A DNA stretch of 51,235 bases from Mycobacterium sp. (GCA_022841565.1 JALHRH010000004.1:1-51235); one strand, 5' to 3'; shown: positions 41,073 through 50,948, counted from the first letter of the stretch. Notes: generated by a model not told the origin, from the sequence alone. Program-made: numbers and translations.

Positions 41073-42602
41073 TCAGAGACCCAAGGCCCGTGCCGCCGCC
41101 GTCGCGACCTCACCCCGCAGATTCGACATCGGTGGACTGCCTCGCGTGTGAATCGAGTTGGAGAGCAGAACTACGTAGCTGTCGGACACCGGATCTATCC
41201 ACAGCGAGGTTCCGGTGAAGCCAGTGTGGCCGAAGCTGCCGACGGGAAAGACCGCGCCACGTGGTGTGGACTGGCCGGTGTCGATGTCCCAGCCGAAGCC
41301 GCGCAGGTTCTGTCCCGCAATAGCCGGATAGCGCGGAGCGAGCAATGGATGCGTGCGATTCGGGCGCTGCGCGACGGCTTTGCGGGCGGCCTCGTTGGCA
41401 GCATCCACCTGTTGGGCGCGGTGGCCAGGCTGCTGCGGGGTGGTCATGATCTCCAAAGTCCTTTGTTGCAATGGGAATTCGCTCGGGCGGCCGGCGAGCC
41501 GGTCAAGCAGGGCTTGGGCGAAGAGGCTGACGTCGGATGCCGTGGAGAACACGCCGGCATGTCCGGCCACCCCGCCCATGCGCCGGGCCGTCGTGTCATG
41601 CACAGTGCCCCGAAGCAGGTGATCGATGTCGGGGTTCCTGCCCGGATCGGCTCTGCTCTCTTCGTCACGTGCTGTCGGTGCGATGCGCGCCAACAGACCG
41701 GTGCTCCAAGTACCGGAGGGACAAATGGTCGGCAGCTGGCCTGCCGCGGGAGCCCAGCCGATCGCGGATCCATACGTCGCGTGCGGACCACAGGCCTTCG
41801 CCGGGGGAAGGTAGCGGGTGTCCGCCATGCCCAGCGGCTGGAATATGTGTTGCTGCGCATAAGCGTCGAGGTTCTCGTCCGTGAGCCTTTCGATCAGCGC
41901 GCCGAGCAAGATGAAGTTGATGTCGGAGTAGCGGAAACCCTCGCCGGGACCTGATTGCAGCGCCGTGGTGAGCGCACGGTGAAGGCCTTCTGCTTTATCG
42001 GCTCCGTTCAGTCCCCAAGGATCCCTGAGTTCGACGTCGCCCGGTTCGCCCGAGGTGTGGGTGAGCAACATCCGGACCGTCACGTTGGCACGCCGTGGAT
42101 CGTGCACCGGGTTGAAGTCCGGCAGATACTGCTGCACGGGATCGTCGAACTGCACCTTGCCCCGTTCATACAGCTGCATGACGGCAGTCGCGGTGGCGAG
42201 GCTTTTCGTCAGCGACGCCAGGTCGAAGATGGTGTCCTCGGTCATCGGCTCGGCGGGCGCGGGCAATCCATCGGGGCCGGGTTCGCCGGCATGCCTGCGT
42301 GCGCCGTAGGCCTGATGGAAGGCGATCATCCCGCCATGACCGACCTCGACCACAGCGCCGGGCAGCTGGTCTGCCGCGATCGCATCGTTGATCAGCGCGG
42401 AGACCGTGGCGAAAGCAGGGGCATTCGCCGTTTCCGGCAGCTTCGGAGGCTTTGCCGGCACCTGGGCGGGAGTCTGTGCTTCCTGGCTGCTATCGAACAC
42501 CGTGGTGCGCGCTGCGGAGTTATGCGAGCAGCCCGAAACGAACGCCAGCAACAACGTGCCGGCTGCGATGGCCTTTCGCGTCACGTGATTCCCCGCGTTC
42601 AC
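41073..42602 (-). CDS. Class C beta-lactamase-like serine hydrolase lipoprotein
   Basis: A 509-residue exported protein with a lipobox VSGC (Cys25) and a class C beta-lactamase/esterase fold. The SxxK motif is SLTK (Ser130, Lys133), YSD (225-227) takes the YxN place, and GHTGFTG near the C-terminus takes the KTG position. The family includes beta-lactamases, peptidases and esterases, and many mycobacterial members are not true beta-lactamases. Its YSD instead of YxN and HTG instead of KTG favour esterase or peptidase activity. It lies divergent from the PhyH gene. Confidence 0.85.
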   Translation of the reverse strand: MNAGNHVTRKAIAAGTLLLAFVSGCSHNSAARTTVFDSSQEAQTPAQVPAKPPKLPETANAPAFATVSALINDAIAADQLPGAVVEVGHGGMIAFHQAYGARRHAGEPGPDGLPAPAEPMTEDTIFDLASLTKSLATATAVMQLYERGKVQFDDPVQQYLPDFNPVHDPRRANVTVRMLLTHTSGEPGDVELRDPWGLNGADKAEGLHRALTTALQSGPGEGFRYSDINFILLGALIERLTDENLDAYAQQHIFQPLGMADTRYLPPAKACGPHATYGSAIGWAPAAGQLPTICPSGTWSTGLLARIAPTARDEESRADPGRNPDIDHLLRGTVHDTTARRMGGVAGHAGVFSTASDVSLFAQALLDRLAGRPSEFPLQQRTLEIMTTPQQPGHRAQQVDAANEAARKAVAQRPNRTHPLLAPRYPAIAGQNLRGFGWDIDTGQSTPRGAVFPVGSFGHTGFTGTSLWIDPVSDSYVVLLSNSIHTRGSPPMSNLRGEVATAAARALGL

Positions 42603-42659
42603 GGATGTGGAATGAGCGAAACTCAGCTTAGTGTGGTCAGGAGTACCAGGCGTCGAAAC

Positions 42660-42700
42660 GCTGCTGCAGGGTCAAGGCTGCAGGATAAGGCTGCAGGGAT
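42660..42700. repeat. Three tandem degenerate 13- to 14-bp repeats
   Basis: The units GCTGCAGGGTCAAG, GCTGCAGGATAAG and GCTGCAGGGATAAG occupy 42660-42673, 42674-42686 and 42687-42700. They end directly before GACGTGCCAC and the PhyH start, and the last unit's AAGGA is part of its ribosome site. Slipped-strand change of unit number would alter the leader. Confidence 0.7.
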
Positions 42701-42710
42701 AAGGACGTGC

Positions 42711-43577
42711 CACATGAACATCGACGAAGAGTCCGTCACCACCCTGGAGGACCTGCGCGGTGATCTGGCCCATCGATACAGGTGGACTCCGAGCGGCGGT
42801 AGCAGCGTCGACAGCACGGTGGTCGAAGCCGACATGGCGGCGCTGGCCCGCGACGGCTATGTCATCTGGGAGAACCTACTCAGTGCCGAACAGTGCCGGG
42901 AGATCCGTGAGGTGGTGCGCCCTTGGTTAGGGCATACCGGACGCAACTCCTTCGAGGGCCGGCGCACGCAGCGCATCTACAGCGTGCTGAGCCGGACGCG
43001 GGTGTGCGACCAGCTCGTCGACCATCCGCGGGTATTGGCGGTGCTGGATCGGTTGCTGATGCCCAACTATCTGCTTTCGGCGTTGCAAGCCATCAACATT
43101 CAACCCGGCGAGTCCGCGCAGCTGGCTCACTATGACGACGCGTTCTACCCGATTCCCCGTCCGAGAGAACCGTTGGCAGCGGCAACGATCTGGGCCATCG
43201 ACGACTTCACCGCCGACAACGGCGCCACCGTGGTGCTGCCCGGCAGCCACCGCTGGGGCAAACGGCGTCCGGAACCCGACGATCAGGCGCTACCGGTCGT
43301 GATGCCCGCGGGCTCGTGCGTCTTCTTCGTCGGCACGTTGTGGCATGGCGGCGGCGCGAACACGACTGCGGCCGACCGGCTGGCCGTCACCGCCCAGTAC
43401 TGCCAGCCGTGGCTGCGGCCAATGGAGGCGTTTACCCTGTCGGTGTCGCGCGACATCGCTCGAACGGTCTCCGAGGACATTCGTCGCATGCTCGGCTACA
43501 GCATCCACCCGCCCTTCGTCGGCGCCGTCGACGGCCTACATCCGTTGCGGCTGTTGGGAATTGACCCAGAGTCGTAG
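42711..43577 (+). CDS. PhyH-family Fe(II)/2-oxoglutarate dioxygenase
   Basis: A 288-residue protein of the phytanoyl-CoA dioxygenase family. Iron ligands are HYD in QLAHYDDAFYP and the His in LWHGGGANTT. DNGATVVLPGSHRWG and CVFFVGTLWHGG are the family core, and RLAVTAQYCQPW follows. Family members hydroxylate lipids or natural products with 2-oxoglutarate and O2. Start ATG 42711 has AAGGA eight bases upstream; a longer open frame to 41955 runs antisense to the serine hydrolase and is rejected. Its 3' end is 11 bp from the stop of the first PE-lipase, in convergent orientation. Confidence 0.86.
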   Translation, partial: HMNIDEESVTTLEDLRGDLAHRYRWTPSGGSSVDSTVVEADMAALARDGYVIWENLLSAEQCREIREVVRPWLGHTGRNSFEGRRTQRIYSVLSRTRVCDQLVDHPRVLAVLDRLLMPNYLLSALQAINIQPGESAQLAHYDDAFYPIPRPREPLAAATIWAIDDFTADNGATVVLPGSHRWGKRRPEPDDQALPVVMPAGSCVFFVGTLWHGGGANTTAADRLAVTAQYCQPWLRPMEAFTLSVSRDIARTVSEDIRRMLGYSIHPPFVGAVDGLHPLRLLGIDPES

Positions 43578-43588
43578 ACGAATCGCCA

Positions 43589-44968
43589 TCAGGCCGCGAT
43601 ACCGAGTTCCCGGTTGATCTGCGGCCAGTACCGGGGGCCGTCGAGGGTGAGGATTATCCAGTCGTGTATCTGCCCGTTGGCCAACACGAAGTTGACCGGG
43701 GCGTTTGCGGCATCGGCCAACGCCTGCAGACGGAACACGTCGGGAGAGAGTATGTCCAGGTTGCCCGAGTAGACATACGTCTGCGGTAGTCCGGTCATCG
43801 ACCCGTACAGGGGACTCACCAGGGGGTTGGTCACCGAAAGGTTGCCCGCCCAGGCTCTGCCAACCTGCTGCGCCGGCCCAAAGGGAAGCAGCGGATCCTG
43901 GACGAACGCGATGTTGGGGTTGGTCATGGAAACGTCCAGCCACGGAGACAGCAGAACCATGGACCCGGGTTGATTCAGGCCTTGGCCAGTTATGTATTGG
44001 ACCGACGCGAGCGCGAGGTTCCCACCCGCGGAGTCACCGATCACGCTGACGTTCGACGGTCCATGCAGGGCGACTTGCTCGGAGATGAGGTTGGCCATCG
44101 CCGGCACCACCAAACCGGCGGTGCCGCCCTGCTGTAACAGCGGGTAAATCGGGACTTGAACGGTGGCCCCGGTCTGATAAGACATCACCGAGTAATGAAT
44201 CCAGTGCAGGAAGGACGGCGGCAAGACAAATCCGCCGCCGTGAATGGCGACCACGTATTCGCCCGTCGGACGAGCCGGCGTGATCTGTACCACGCTCATC
44301 CCGTTGGACGTCGAGTACTGGACCGTTTGACCGAGCAGCAGATTCAGAAACGGCGGCGGGGAATTGCCGAGGAACCACGACAGCGGCGGCACGTCGCTGG
44401 CTATCAGTGACAGAATTGGCGAACCAGTCATCGATAGTTGCGGCTCGAGTCCGGACAAGCTCAGCAGGGGCTTCACCGGGTAAAGTGCGGCCTCTTCAAG
44501 CCTGGTGATCAGTGACGGTGAACCGGTGAAGGTTCCGTCCAGGCTTGCTGGGAAGGGCGGAGCCGCCGGCGCCCCGAAGATCCCGGTGACTACCTCCTGA
44601 GCCAGCCGGTTGAATCCGTTGGCCAATGCCGTGGGGACTTGCTCAATTTCCAGGACAACGGACTCAAAAGATTGCAGCAGCGCAGCATTGGCCCCCTCGG
44701 CGGTTGCGTACGCCCCGCCGGCTCCGCTCAACGCCTGCTCGAACCGCGCATGGAAGACCGCTACCTGTGCGCTGAGCACCTGATAGCTCTGGCCGTGGGC
44801 GGAGAACAACGAAGCGATCGCCGCTGACACCTCATCCTCGGCAGCGGCCAGGATCCCCGTCGTGGCACTGGCCACGCCGCGGTTTGCGGTCGAGACCACC
44901 GAGCCAATCGAAGCCACGTCTGTGGCCGCGGCGGCCATCACCTCGGGCAACGCAAGAACAGATAACAT
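43589..44968 (-). CDS. PE-domain lipase, LipY-type (copy 1)
   Basis: A 459-residue protein. The PE domain occupies residues 1-100 (MLSVLALPEVMAAAATDVAS) and ends with the type VII secretion signal YATAE (87-91). A linker of about 80 residues follows, then a hormone-sensitive-lipase-type hydrolase: HGGG (243-246), GDSAGG (Ser313), Asp405 and His435 (IHDW). Relative to LipY the Asp and His lie 18 residues further on, because of an insertion near residues 348-365. LipY is an ESX-5 substrate that hydrolyses triacylglycerol; the same is likely here. It converges on the PhyH gene and is divergent from the Tat amidase gene. Confidence 0.88.
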   Translation of the reverse strand: MLSVLALPEVMAAAATDVASIGSVVSTANRGVASATTGILAAAEDEVSAAIASLFSAHGQSYQVLSAQVAVFHARFEQALSGAGGAYATAEGANAALLQSFESVVLEIEQVPTALANGFNRLAQEVVTGIFGAPAAPPFPASLDGTFTGSPSLITRLEEAALYPVKPLLSLSGLEPQLSMTGSPILSLIASDVPPLSWFLGNSPPPFLNLLLGQTVQYSTSNGMSVVQITPARPTGEYVVAIHGGGFVLPPSFLHWIHYSVMSYQTGATVQVPIYPLLQQGGTAGLVVPAMANLISEQVALHGPSNVSVIGDSAGGNLALASVQYITGQGLNQPGSMVLLSPWLDVSMTNPNIAFVQDPLLPFGPAQQVGRAWAGNLSVTNPLVSPLYGSMTGLPQTYVYSGNLDILSPDVFRLQALADAANAPVNFVLANGQIHDWIILTLDGPRYWPQINRELGIAA

Positions 44969-45114
44969 CGAGCTGCACCCACCCCTCTGGGCAACCCCCA
45001 CGTACCAATCGGCGAATAGCGGAAAGCTTATGCCGACGCGGCGGAGCCGTGCGTCAATTCGCGGGAATTCGCTAACGGTGTCTCGCCGACGCGGGCATCC
45101 CTATTGTTTAGCCC

Positions 45115-45921
45115 ATGGACGTTGCTGCGGATCGTGTCAGCCGCCGCCGGCTGCTGTCGGTGGCCGGCGGTCTTGGCCTGGCGGCGACAGTTGGGGCATG
45201 CTCCGCCAGAACCGGTGCGGATCCTGCGACAGTGCAGTCGACCGGCTCGTCGACCCTGACGTCGCCTCCCCAAACGGTCGCGCCAACCGGTCTCACGACA
45301 ACTCCCCCGTCACCTCCGCCAGCGCAGCGGGCCGTGTCGACGCCGATGCTGTGCCGCGAAGCCTGGGGCGCCCGTCCCGCCCGCCCCGGTGGTACGCCCC
45401 AAGTAATCACCCGCATGACCCTCCACCACGCGGCCGTATTCCTGGGCGACAACCGCAACGCTCCGGCCCGCTTCCGCGCGGACCAGCGGTATCACCAGGA
45501 CACGCTGGGATGGATCGACATTGCCTATCACTTCGGCGTGGACGGCAATGGCAACATCTACCAACTGCGCCGCCCTGACATTGCGGGCGACACTGCCACC
45601 GACTACGACACGACAGGCCACTTCCTGGTCATTTGTGAAGGTGACTTCGACCGGGAAGTCGTGCCGGACGCGCAGCTGCGCGGAGCGGCGCTCGTATTTG
45701 CTTGGGCCGCTGGCACATATGGCATCCCGACCGGTACCTTGGCAGGCCACCGGGATCTCGCTTCGACGTCCTGCCCCGGCAGTAACCTCTACGCCTACAT
45801 TTCGTCGGGCGAACTCAAGCGTCGTATCGAGAATTTGCTGGCCGCCGGTGGAGTGGACCTTCAGCCGTTGTGCGGAGCCGACGGTCTCGCACGAGTCGCA
45901 GCGATCGAAGCCGGTAACTGA
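45115..45921 (+). CDS. Tat-exported PGRP/N-acetylmuramoyl-L-alanine amidase-like lipoprotein
   Basis: A 268-residue protein with a twin-arginine signal (SRRRLLSV, residues 9-16) and a lipobox VGAC (Cys29), then a Pro/Thr-rich linker to residue 75. The amidase-2/PGRP domain follows, with zinc ligands His104 (or 105), His212 and Cys220 and the supporting Tyr138 in IAYHFGVDG. It would cleave the amide bond between muramic acid and the peptide stem in the cell wall. No ribosome site precedes the ATG; TATTGT (45102-45107) lies seven bases upstream, suggesting a leaderless mRNA. It is followed by the kinase gene after a 372-bp gap. Confidence 0.86.
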   Translation: MDVAADRVSRRRLLSVAGGLGLAATVGACSARTGADPATVQSTGSSTLTSPPQTVAPTGLTTTPPSPPPAQRAVSTPMLCREAWGARPARPGGTPQVITRMTLHHAAVFLGDNRNAPARFRADQRYHQDTLGWIDIAYHFGVDGNGNIYQLRRPDIAGDTATDYDTTGHFLVICEGDFDREVVPDAQLRGAALVFAWAAGTYGIPTGTLAGHRDLASTSCPGSNLYAYISSGELKRRIENLLAAGGVDLQPLCGADGLARVAAIEAGN

Positions 45922-46293
45922 CATGGCGTCGGACCGGACGGGCGAATCGAAGCACTGAACGTGCAACTGATGGTCATCGTCGCCACGGCCGGGAGAGATT
46001 CGCGGGCCTGCCACCCAGCTCGGTCGGTCGGAATTCGCGCCCCTGCGTCAACGGTTTGTAGGCTTTCGTCAGTGTCAGGGTGAGGTTGCCGCATGTCGCG
46101 GTGGTTGGATCCTGATCACCTGGTGCCTGCCCTAGGGGCGGCTGCCGCCGTTGGTTGGCGGCATGCGTCGGGTCGGGCACCGCGTGTGAAGGGCGGCCGG
46201 CGTGACGTGAACGAGCGTGGCGTCGCCCCCCACCGACCATTACTACCGAATCCAGCCCTGCCAGCCGGCAGCGGCTTGACATAGGAGAAACGC
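45922..46293. other. Intergenic stretch without a convincing gene
   Basis: This 372-bp stretch between the amidase stop and the kinase ATG holds short open frames on both strands (for example 46093-46284 plus, 46116-46307 minus) with no ribosome sites and no family pattern. The ribosome site AGGAG lies at the end, just before the kinase ATG. I see no repeats, hairpins or promoter that stand out. Confidence 0.4.
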
Positions 46294-48048
46294 ATGCCGT
46301 TCAACAACGGCGAGGTCTTCGCTGGCTACGTGATCGAGCGCCTGCTCGGCACTGGTGGGATGGGTGAGGTCTACCTCGCCCAGCACCCCCGTCTGCCTCG
46401 TCACGACGCCCTGAAGATCTTGTCCTTGGCGGCCACCGCCGACGAGGAGTTCCGGGCGAGATTCAAACGCGAAGCCGAACTGGCGGCGACGCTGTGGCAC
46501 CCGCATATCGTCGGCGTTCTCGACCGCGGTGAGTTCAACGGGCGACTCTGGATCTCGATGGAGTACGTGGACGGCATGGATGCGGGCCAGCTGGTCCGGG
46601 AACGCCACCCGGACGGCATGCCCGAACGAGACGTCGCGGAAATCGTGACAGCGGTGGCCGATGCGCTCGACTTCGGTCATGACCGCCGTCTGCTCCATCG
46701 TGACGTCAAGCCGGAGAACATCCTGGTGACCGCGGCTGACGGCCACCGCCGCAGGGTGTTGTTAACCGACTTCGGAATCGCTCGCAAAATCGACGACGTC
46801 AGCAACCTCACCGAGGCCAACGTCGCCGTGGGAACCATCAGTTACGTCGCCCCCGAACAACTCCTGGGCAAGCCGCTCGACGGACGAGCGGACCAGTATG
46901 CGCTGGCTGCCACGACGTTTTTCCTCCTGACGGGCGCTCCCCCGTTTCAGGACTCGAATCGCGCCGTCGTGCTCACCCACCACCTCAATTCGCCACCACC
47001 GCGGATATCGCAACGTCGACCCGAACTCGCGCACCTGGACGCCGTGCTGGCGAGGGCACTGGCAAAAGACCCCAGCAAGCGTTTTGCCACGTGTGCGGAC
47101 TTCGCCCGAGCTCTGACGCAGCAAGGCCACGCCGAGGGCCTCAGTGCAGCCGAGCGTCCACCCACGCAGCGACTCGAACGTCTCGTCGTCCACGGGACCG
47201 CACGCGGCGTCCGATCACACTCGACCGCTGCTCAGGATCAGGTCGGGATCCTGTCGCTGCAGGTGGTGCCGCACGAACCACTCGAGGACCTGCCGCCCCT
47301 GCTTCCGGTGGTCATACAAACTGATCTCTTACCGGGTCAACTCGCCGACGGTGACGAAGTCGAGGTCACCGGCATGTGGGACGGCGACACCCTGGATGCC
47401 GACAAGATCGTCAACCTGTCGGCCGGCGCTCGTCCGAAGCCGCCCCGGCCCGCGATCCGCACCGCATCGCCGAAAGTCACGGCGGCCAAGGGCAAGAAGC
47501 TCCGGATACTTTCCGCCGTCGTCGTCGCCGTCGCCGTCCTCGCCGCGGGCGCGGTCCTGTACTTCACCGACGGATTCGGTGGCTCGACGCGCCCCGGACC
47601 CATCATCAAGCCGGTGAGCGCGACGGTGTTCTCACCCGACGGCACCCCCGACAATCCGCAGGACGCCAAGCTGGCGATCGATGGAGACCCCAACTCGGGA
47701 TGGTCCACCGTTACCTACACCGACGCCGTCCCCTTCCCGAAATTCATCCAAGGCATGGGTCTGATGCTGCACCTGTCTGAACCAACAGCGCTGAGCGTCG
47801 TGACGCTCGTCGTGCCCAGCACCGGAACCCAGGTTCAGATCCGGTCTTCACCGACCGAGAAACCGGCCAAACTGGCCGATACCACCGAAATTGCTCCCAC
47901 CGCGACACTGCAGCCAGGCCGCAATCGCATAGCGGTGAACAACCGCACCAAGACCTCGAATGTGCTGGTGTGGATTTCGACCCTCGGCACGACGAATGGC
48001 CAAAGCCGGACCGAAATCTCGGATCTGACCCTGCAGGCGGCCGGATGA
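46294..48048 (+). CDS. Transmembrane Ser/Thr protein kinase
   Basis: A 584-residue kinase. The glycine loop is [11 protein letters not shown] (19-29), Lys41 binds [11 protein letters not shown] (135-142) gives the catalytic loop with Asp137, DFG is 159-161 and APE is 186-188. Residues about 320-378 form an OB-like juxtamembrane segment ([20 protein letters not shown]). One membrane helix is at 405-424, then an external domain (445-584) with discoidin-like beta strands. It resembles PknF/PknJ-type receptor kinases, not PASTA kinases. AGGAG precedes the ATG. It lies between the amidase and the second PE-lipase, so cell-wall or lipid cues are plausible inputs. Confidence 0.9.
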   Translation: MPFNNGEVFAGYVIERLLGTGGMGEVYLAQHPRLPRHDALKILSLAATADEEFRARFKREAELAATLWHPHIVGVLDRGEFNGRLWISMEYVDGMDAGQLVRERHPDGMPERDVAEIVTAVADALDFGHDRRLLHRDVKPENILVTAADGHRRRVLLTDFGIARKIDDVSNLTEANVAVGTISYVAPEQLLGKPLDGRADQYALAATTFFLLTGAPPFQDSNRAVVLTHHLNSPPPRISQRRPELAHLDAVLARALAKDPSKRFATCADFARALTQQGHAEGLSAAERPPTQRLERLVVHGTARGVRSHSTAAQDQVGILSLQVVPHEPLEDLPPLLPVVIQTDLLPGQLADGDEVEVTGMWDGDTLDADKIVNLSAGARPKPPRPAIRTASPKVTAAKGKKLRILSAVVVAVAVLAAGAVLYFTDGFGGSTRPGPIIKPVSATVFSPDGTPDNPQDAKLAIDGDPNSGWSTVTYTDAVPFPKFIQGMGLMLHLSEPTALSVVTLVVPSTGTQVQIRSSPTEKPAKLADTTEIAPTATLQPGRNRIAVNNRTKTSNVLVWISTLGTTNGQSRTEISDLTLQAAG

Positions 48049-48054
48049 GGTGCG

Positions 48055-49227
48055 TCAGGCCACAATGCCGAGTTGCTGGTTGATCTGCGGCCAGTACGGC
48101 AACCCGCCCGGAGTGAGGATGATCCAGTCGTGAATGCCGAAGTTGTCCAGTACGAAGGTCAGCGGGGCCCCTTGACCTACGGCCGCTTGCTGGAGAATCG
48201 ACGCTTGGCGAACAAGGGGATCCAGTCCACCCGAATAGACGTAAGTCGGCGGTAGTCCGGTAAGTGACCCGTACAGCGGGCTCACTAGAGGGTTGTTCGT
48301 AGCAAGACCGCCCGCCCACAGCGCGCCAAGTCCCCCGGTTCCTACGTCCAGCCACGGCGACAGCAACACCATGGACGCCGGAACGGGGTCACCCTGGCTG
48401 ACCATGTACTGGACGGCCGCCAGGGCAAGGTTCCCGCCCGCGGAGTCACCGACCACGCTGACGTTCTGCACCCCGTGTTGAGTAATCAGCGAGGAGATCA
48501 GGCCCGCTGTTCGGGGTACCACCGTGGCGGCGGTACCGCCTTCCTGCACCAACGGGTAGATCGGCACCTGGAAGGTCGCGCCGGTCTGGTAGGCCGTCAC
48601 CGAGTAGTTGAGCCAGTGAAAGATCGAGGCTGGGAAGAAGAACGCGCCACCGTGCAGAGCGACGACGTATTCGCCGGTGGGATTTGCCGGCGTGATCTGT
48701 ACGACTCTCATCCCCTCATACGAGGTGTACTGAACCGTTTGCCCTAGCAGCGCATTCAGCAGCGGAGGCGGGGAGTTGCCGAGAAACCACGACAAAGGCG
48801 GGAGGTCGCTGGCAATCAGCGCTGAGAGTGGCGACCCTTGCACAGACGTCAGCGATGCGAACCCGGTGGCCAGGCTCGTCGGGATCTGCTGGATTTCCCG
48901 CTGAATGCCGAGCACCGTTTGCTCGAAGGCCGCCAACGGTGCAACGCTGGCTGCCTCAGCGGAGGCGTACGCCCCAGCGGCGTCGGCCAACGACAGCACG
49001 AACCGCTCATGAAACGCCGCCACCTGCGCGCTGAGTGCTTGATAACCCTGGCCGTGGGCGGAAAACAGCGCCGCGATCGCCGCTGACACCTCGTCCTCGG
49101 CCGCGGCCAGTACCTCGGTGGTGGCAACCGCCACACCCTGGTTAACTGTCGCGACCGCCGAACCAATCGAAGCCACGTCCGCGGCCGCCGCGGACATCGC
49201 CTCGGGTAACGCAAGAACATACGACAT
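48055..49227 (-). CDS. PE-domain lipase, LipY-type (copy 2, short linker)
   Basis: A 390-residue protein: PE domain 1-100 with secretion signal YASAE (87-91), then a short linker of about 35 residues where copy 1 has about 85. The hydrolase has HGGAF (192-196), GDSAGG (Ser262), Asp336 and His366 (IHDW). The Ser to Asp and Ser to His spacings (74 and 104) equal those I recall for M. tuberculosis LipY. It likely hydrolyses triacylglycerol after ESX-5 export. It shares its leader sequence with copy 3 and converges on the kinase gene, with a 6-bp gap. Confidence 0.88.
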   Translation of the reverse strand: MSYVLALPEAMSAAAADVASIGSAVATVNQGVAVATTEVLAAAEDEVSAAIAALFSAHGQGYQALSAQVAAFHERFVLSLADAAGAYASAEAASVAPLAAFEQTVLGIQREIQQIPTSLATGFASLTSVQGSPLSALIASDLPPLSWFLGNSPPPLLNALLGQTVQYTSYEGMRVVQITPANPTGEYVVALHGGAFFFPASIFHWLNYSVTAYQTGATFQVPIYPLVQEGGTAATVVPRTAGLISSLITQHGVQNVSVVGDSAGGNLALAAVQYMVSQGDPVPASMVLLSPWLDVGTGGLGALWAGGLATNNPLVSPLYGSLTGLPPTYVYSGGLDPLVRQASILQQAAVGQGAPLTFVLDNFGIHDWIILTPGGLPYWPQINQQLGIVA

Positions 49228-49354
49228 CGCGCCGCTCCACCCTTCGATCGCCGATTTGTCCGGAGCCTATGCCGCCGCCGAGGAGTAGTGGAACGGTTTT
49301 CCGGAAACCCCAGGAAGGTTTGCGGCTAGGCGCCTATCCGCGATCGGCGCGGCG

Positions 49355-49420
49355 TGTTACTGCCGGTGGCGCGGCGTGTTAGTGCCGGTGGTGTGGCCTG
49401 TTACTGCCGGTGGTGTGGTG
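49355..49420. repeat. Three 22-bp tandem repeats at the end of a small gene
   Basis: Three units of TGTTACTGCCGGTGGTGTGG plus two variable bases at 49355-49376, 49377-49398 and 49399-49420. The right-hand unit contains the last codons and the stop (TAA 49401-49403) of the 50-residue gene on the minus strand. The other two units are extra copies of that gene end. Units differ at five or fewer positions. Confidence 0.75.
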
Positions 49421-49553
49421 GTGCCTCCTCGCGCAGCCACTCGTCGTTCGACGCCCGTCGAATCTGATCCTCGTCGTCGAACCTCTCCAGGTCCTCGGGC
49501 GTGACGCGCGCCCGCGGCGTTTTCGGCGCGGCGGGCGGGGTTTCGGGATCCAT
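49401..49553 (-). CDS. 50-residue acidic small protein
   Basis: A complete 50-codon frame from ATG 49553 to TAA 49401-49403. It reads MDPETPPAAPKTPRARVTPE, then DLERFDDEDQIRRASNDEW, ending REEAPPHHRQ: a Pro-rich, basic N-terminal part and an acidic helix with a W. It looks like a genuine mycobacterial small protein, but I do not know its family. A weak AGGTGA lies about 17 bases upstream. Its 3' end is triplicated in the adjacent repeats, and it sits between PE-lipase copies 2 and 3 on the same strand. Confidence 0.55.
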   Translation of the reverse strand: MDPETPPAAPKTPRARVTPEDLERFDDEDQIRRASNDEWLREEAPPHHRQ

Positions 49554-49606
49554 GGCGGTAATTGTCTGTCACCTGGACCGCAGAAAAAGAGGCCCCTACA
49601 AGGAAG

Positions 49607-50948
49607 TCACGCCGCAATACCGAGTTGCTGGTTGATTTGCGGCCAGTAAAGCAAACCGCCCGGTGTGAACAGAACCCAGTCGTGTATTTGGAAGTTGGCC
49701 ACTATGAAGTTGAACGGCGCCCCTTGGGCTAAGGCTGCTTGCTGGAGAACGGACGCCTGGGCGTCAAGTGGATCCCAGGAACCGGAGTAGACATACGTCG
49801 GCGGAAGTCCGCTAAGTGACCCATACAGCGGACTCACTAGAGCGTTGTTCACCGGCAGATTGCCTGCCCACATCTTGGCGATCTGCAACGTCCAAACGTC
49901 ATGCCACGGAAACCCTACGTCTAGCCACGGGGACAGCAACACCATGCGCGACGGCACGGGGTCACCCTGAGCCACCATGTATTGGGTTGCCGCCAATGCG
50001 AGGTTGCCGCCCGCGGAGTCACCGATCACGCTGACGTTGGAGACCCCGTGCTGAGCGATGAGCGAGGAGATCAGGCCGGCCGTTCGCGGTACCACCGTGC
50101 CCGCCGTACCTCCTTGCCACACCAACGGGTAAATCGGCACTTGCACGGTCGCGCCGGTCATGTTGGCCGTCACCGAGTAGTTGATCCAATGAAAGATTGA
50201 GGGCGGAAGGATAAACCCGCCACCATGAATCGCCACCACGTATTCGCCACTGGGATGAGCCGGCGTGATCTGTACCACGCGCATCCCGTCATACGTGGCG
50301 TACTGGACCGTTTGTCCCATTAGCCACGTCAAATACGGGGAGGGGGGCGTTGCCGACGTACCACGCTAGCGGCGGATCTTCGAGCAGCTGCCAAAGCGGA
50401 TTATTGGCCGCGGCAAGTGGAGTTTCGAGTCCAGACAAACTCAGGAGGGGTTCTACCGGCCACAGCGCAGCGGATTGCAGTCTGTTTGCCAATGACGGAA
50501 TGTCGGTGAAGGTCCCGTCCTGCATTGCCGCGAAAGGTCGACCAGCTGGTGCACCGAAGACCTCGGTGACGACGGTGTCGGCCACCCGGGCGAATCCGGT
50601 GGACAGGTTCGTGGGGGTCTGCAGAATTTCCTGTTCAACGAACTCAACGGCCTCCAAGAGCGAAGCGTCGGCCGCCTCGGCGGCGGCGTACGCCCTGGCC
50701 GCGCCGGTCAATGTCTGCACAAACCGCTCATGAAAAGCCGCCGCCTGTGCGCTAACAGCCTGATAACCCTGGCCGTGGGCAGACAGCAAAGCTGCGATCG
50801 CCGCCGATACCTCGTCCTTGGCAGCGGCAAATATCCCGGTAGTGGCACCCGCCACGCCCTGGTTTGCCGTCGCGACCACCGAACCAATCGAAACCACGTC
50901 CGTGGCCGCGGCGGACATCACCTCGGGCAACGCAACAACATACGACAT
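49607..50948 (-). pseudogene. PE-domain lipase, LipY-type (copy 3, frameshifted)
   Basis: Two overlapping frames encode one LipY-type protein. The upstream frame (from ATG 50948) carries the PE domain with YAAAE, the linker and the start of the lipase to WYVGNAP. The downstream frame (to stop 49607) carries [30 protein letters not shown] and IHDW. They join at a run of six G at 50342-50347; removing one base restores [14 protein letters not shown], the exact length of the other copies. So an extra C (on the coding strand) breaks the gene. It could be true decay, a phase-variable switch or a sequencing error. Confidence 0.75.

Noticed and set aside
41955..42710. Extended plus-strand start for the PhyH gene
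   Set aside because: This part is antisense to the serine hydrolase; the PhyH family starts near MNIDEESVTT and a ribosome site supports ATG 42711.
45056..45069. AATTC-GCGG-GAATT palindrome between PE copy 1 and the amidase
   Set aside because: It has short 5-bp arms, is not at a promoter element, and there is no regulator nearby; chance is likely.
46093..46284. Small plus-strand frame before the kinase
   Set aside because: No ribosome site, no conserved pattern, and Arg/Pro/Gly-rich composition typical of random frames here.
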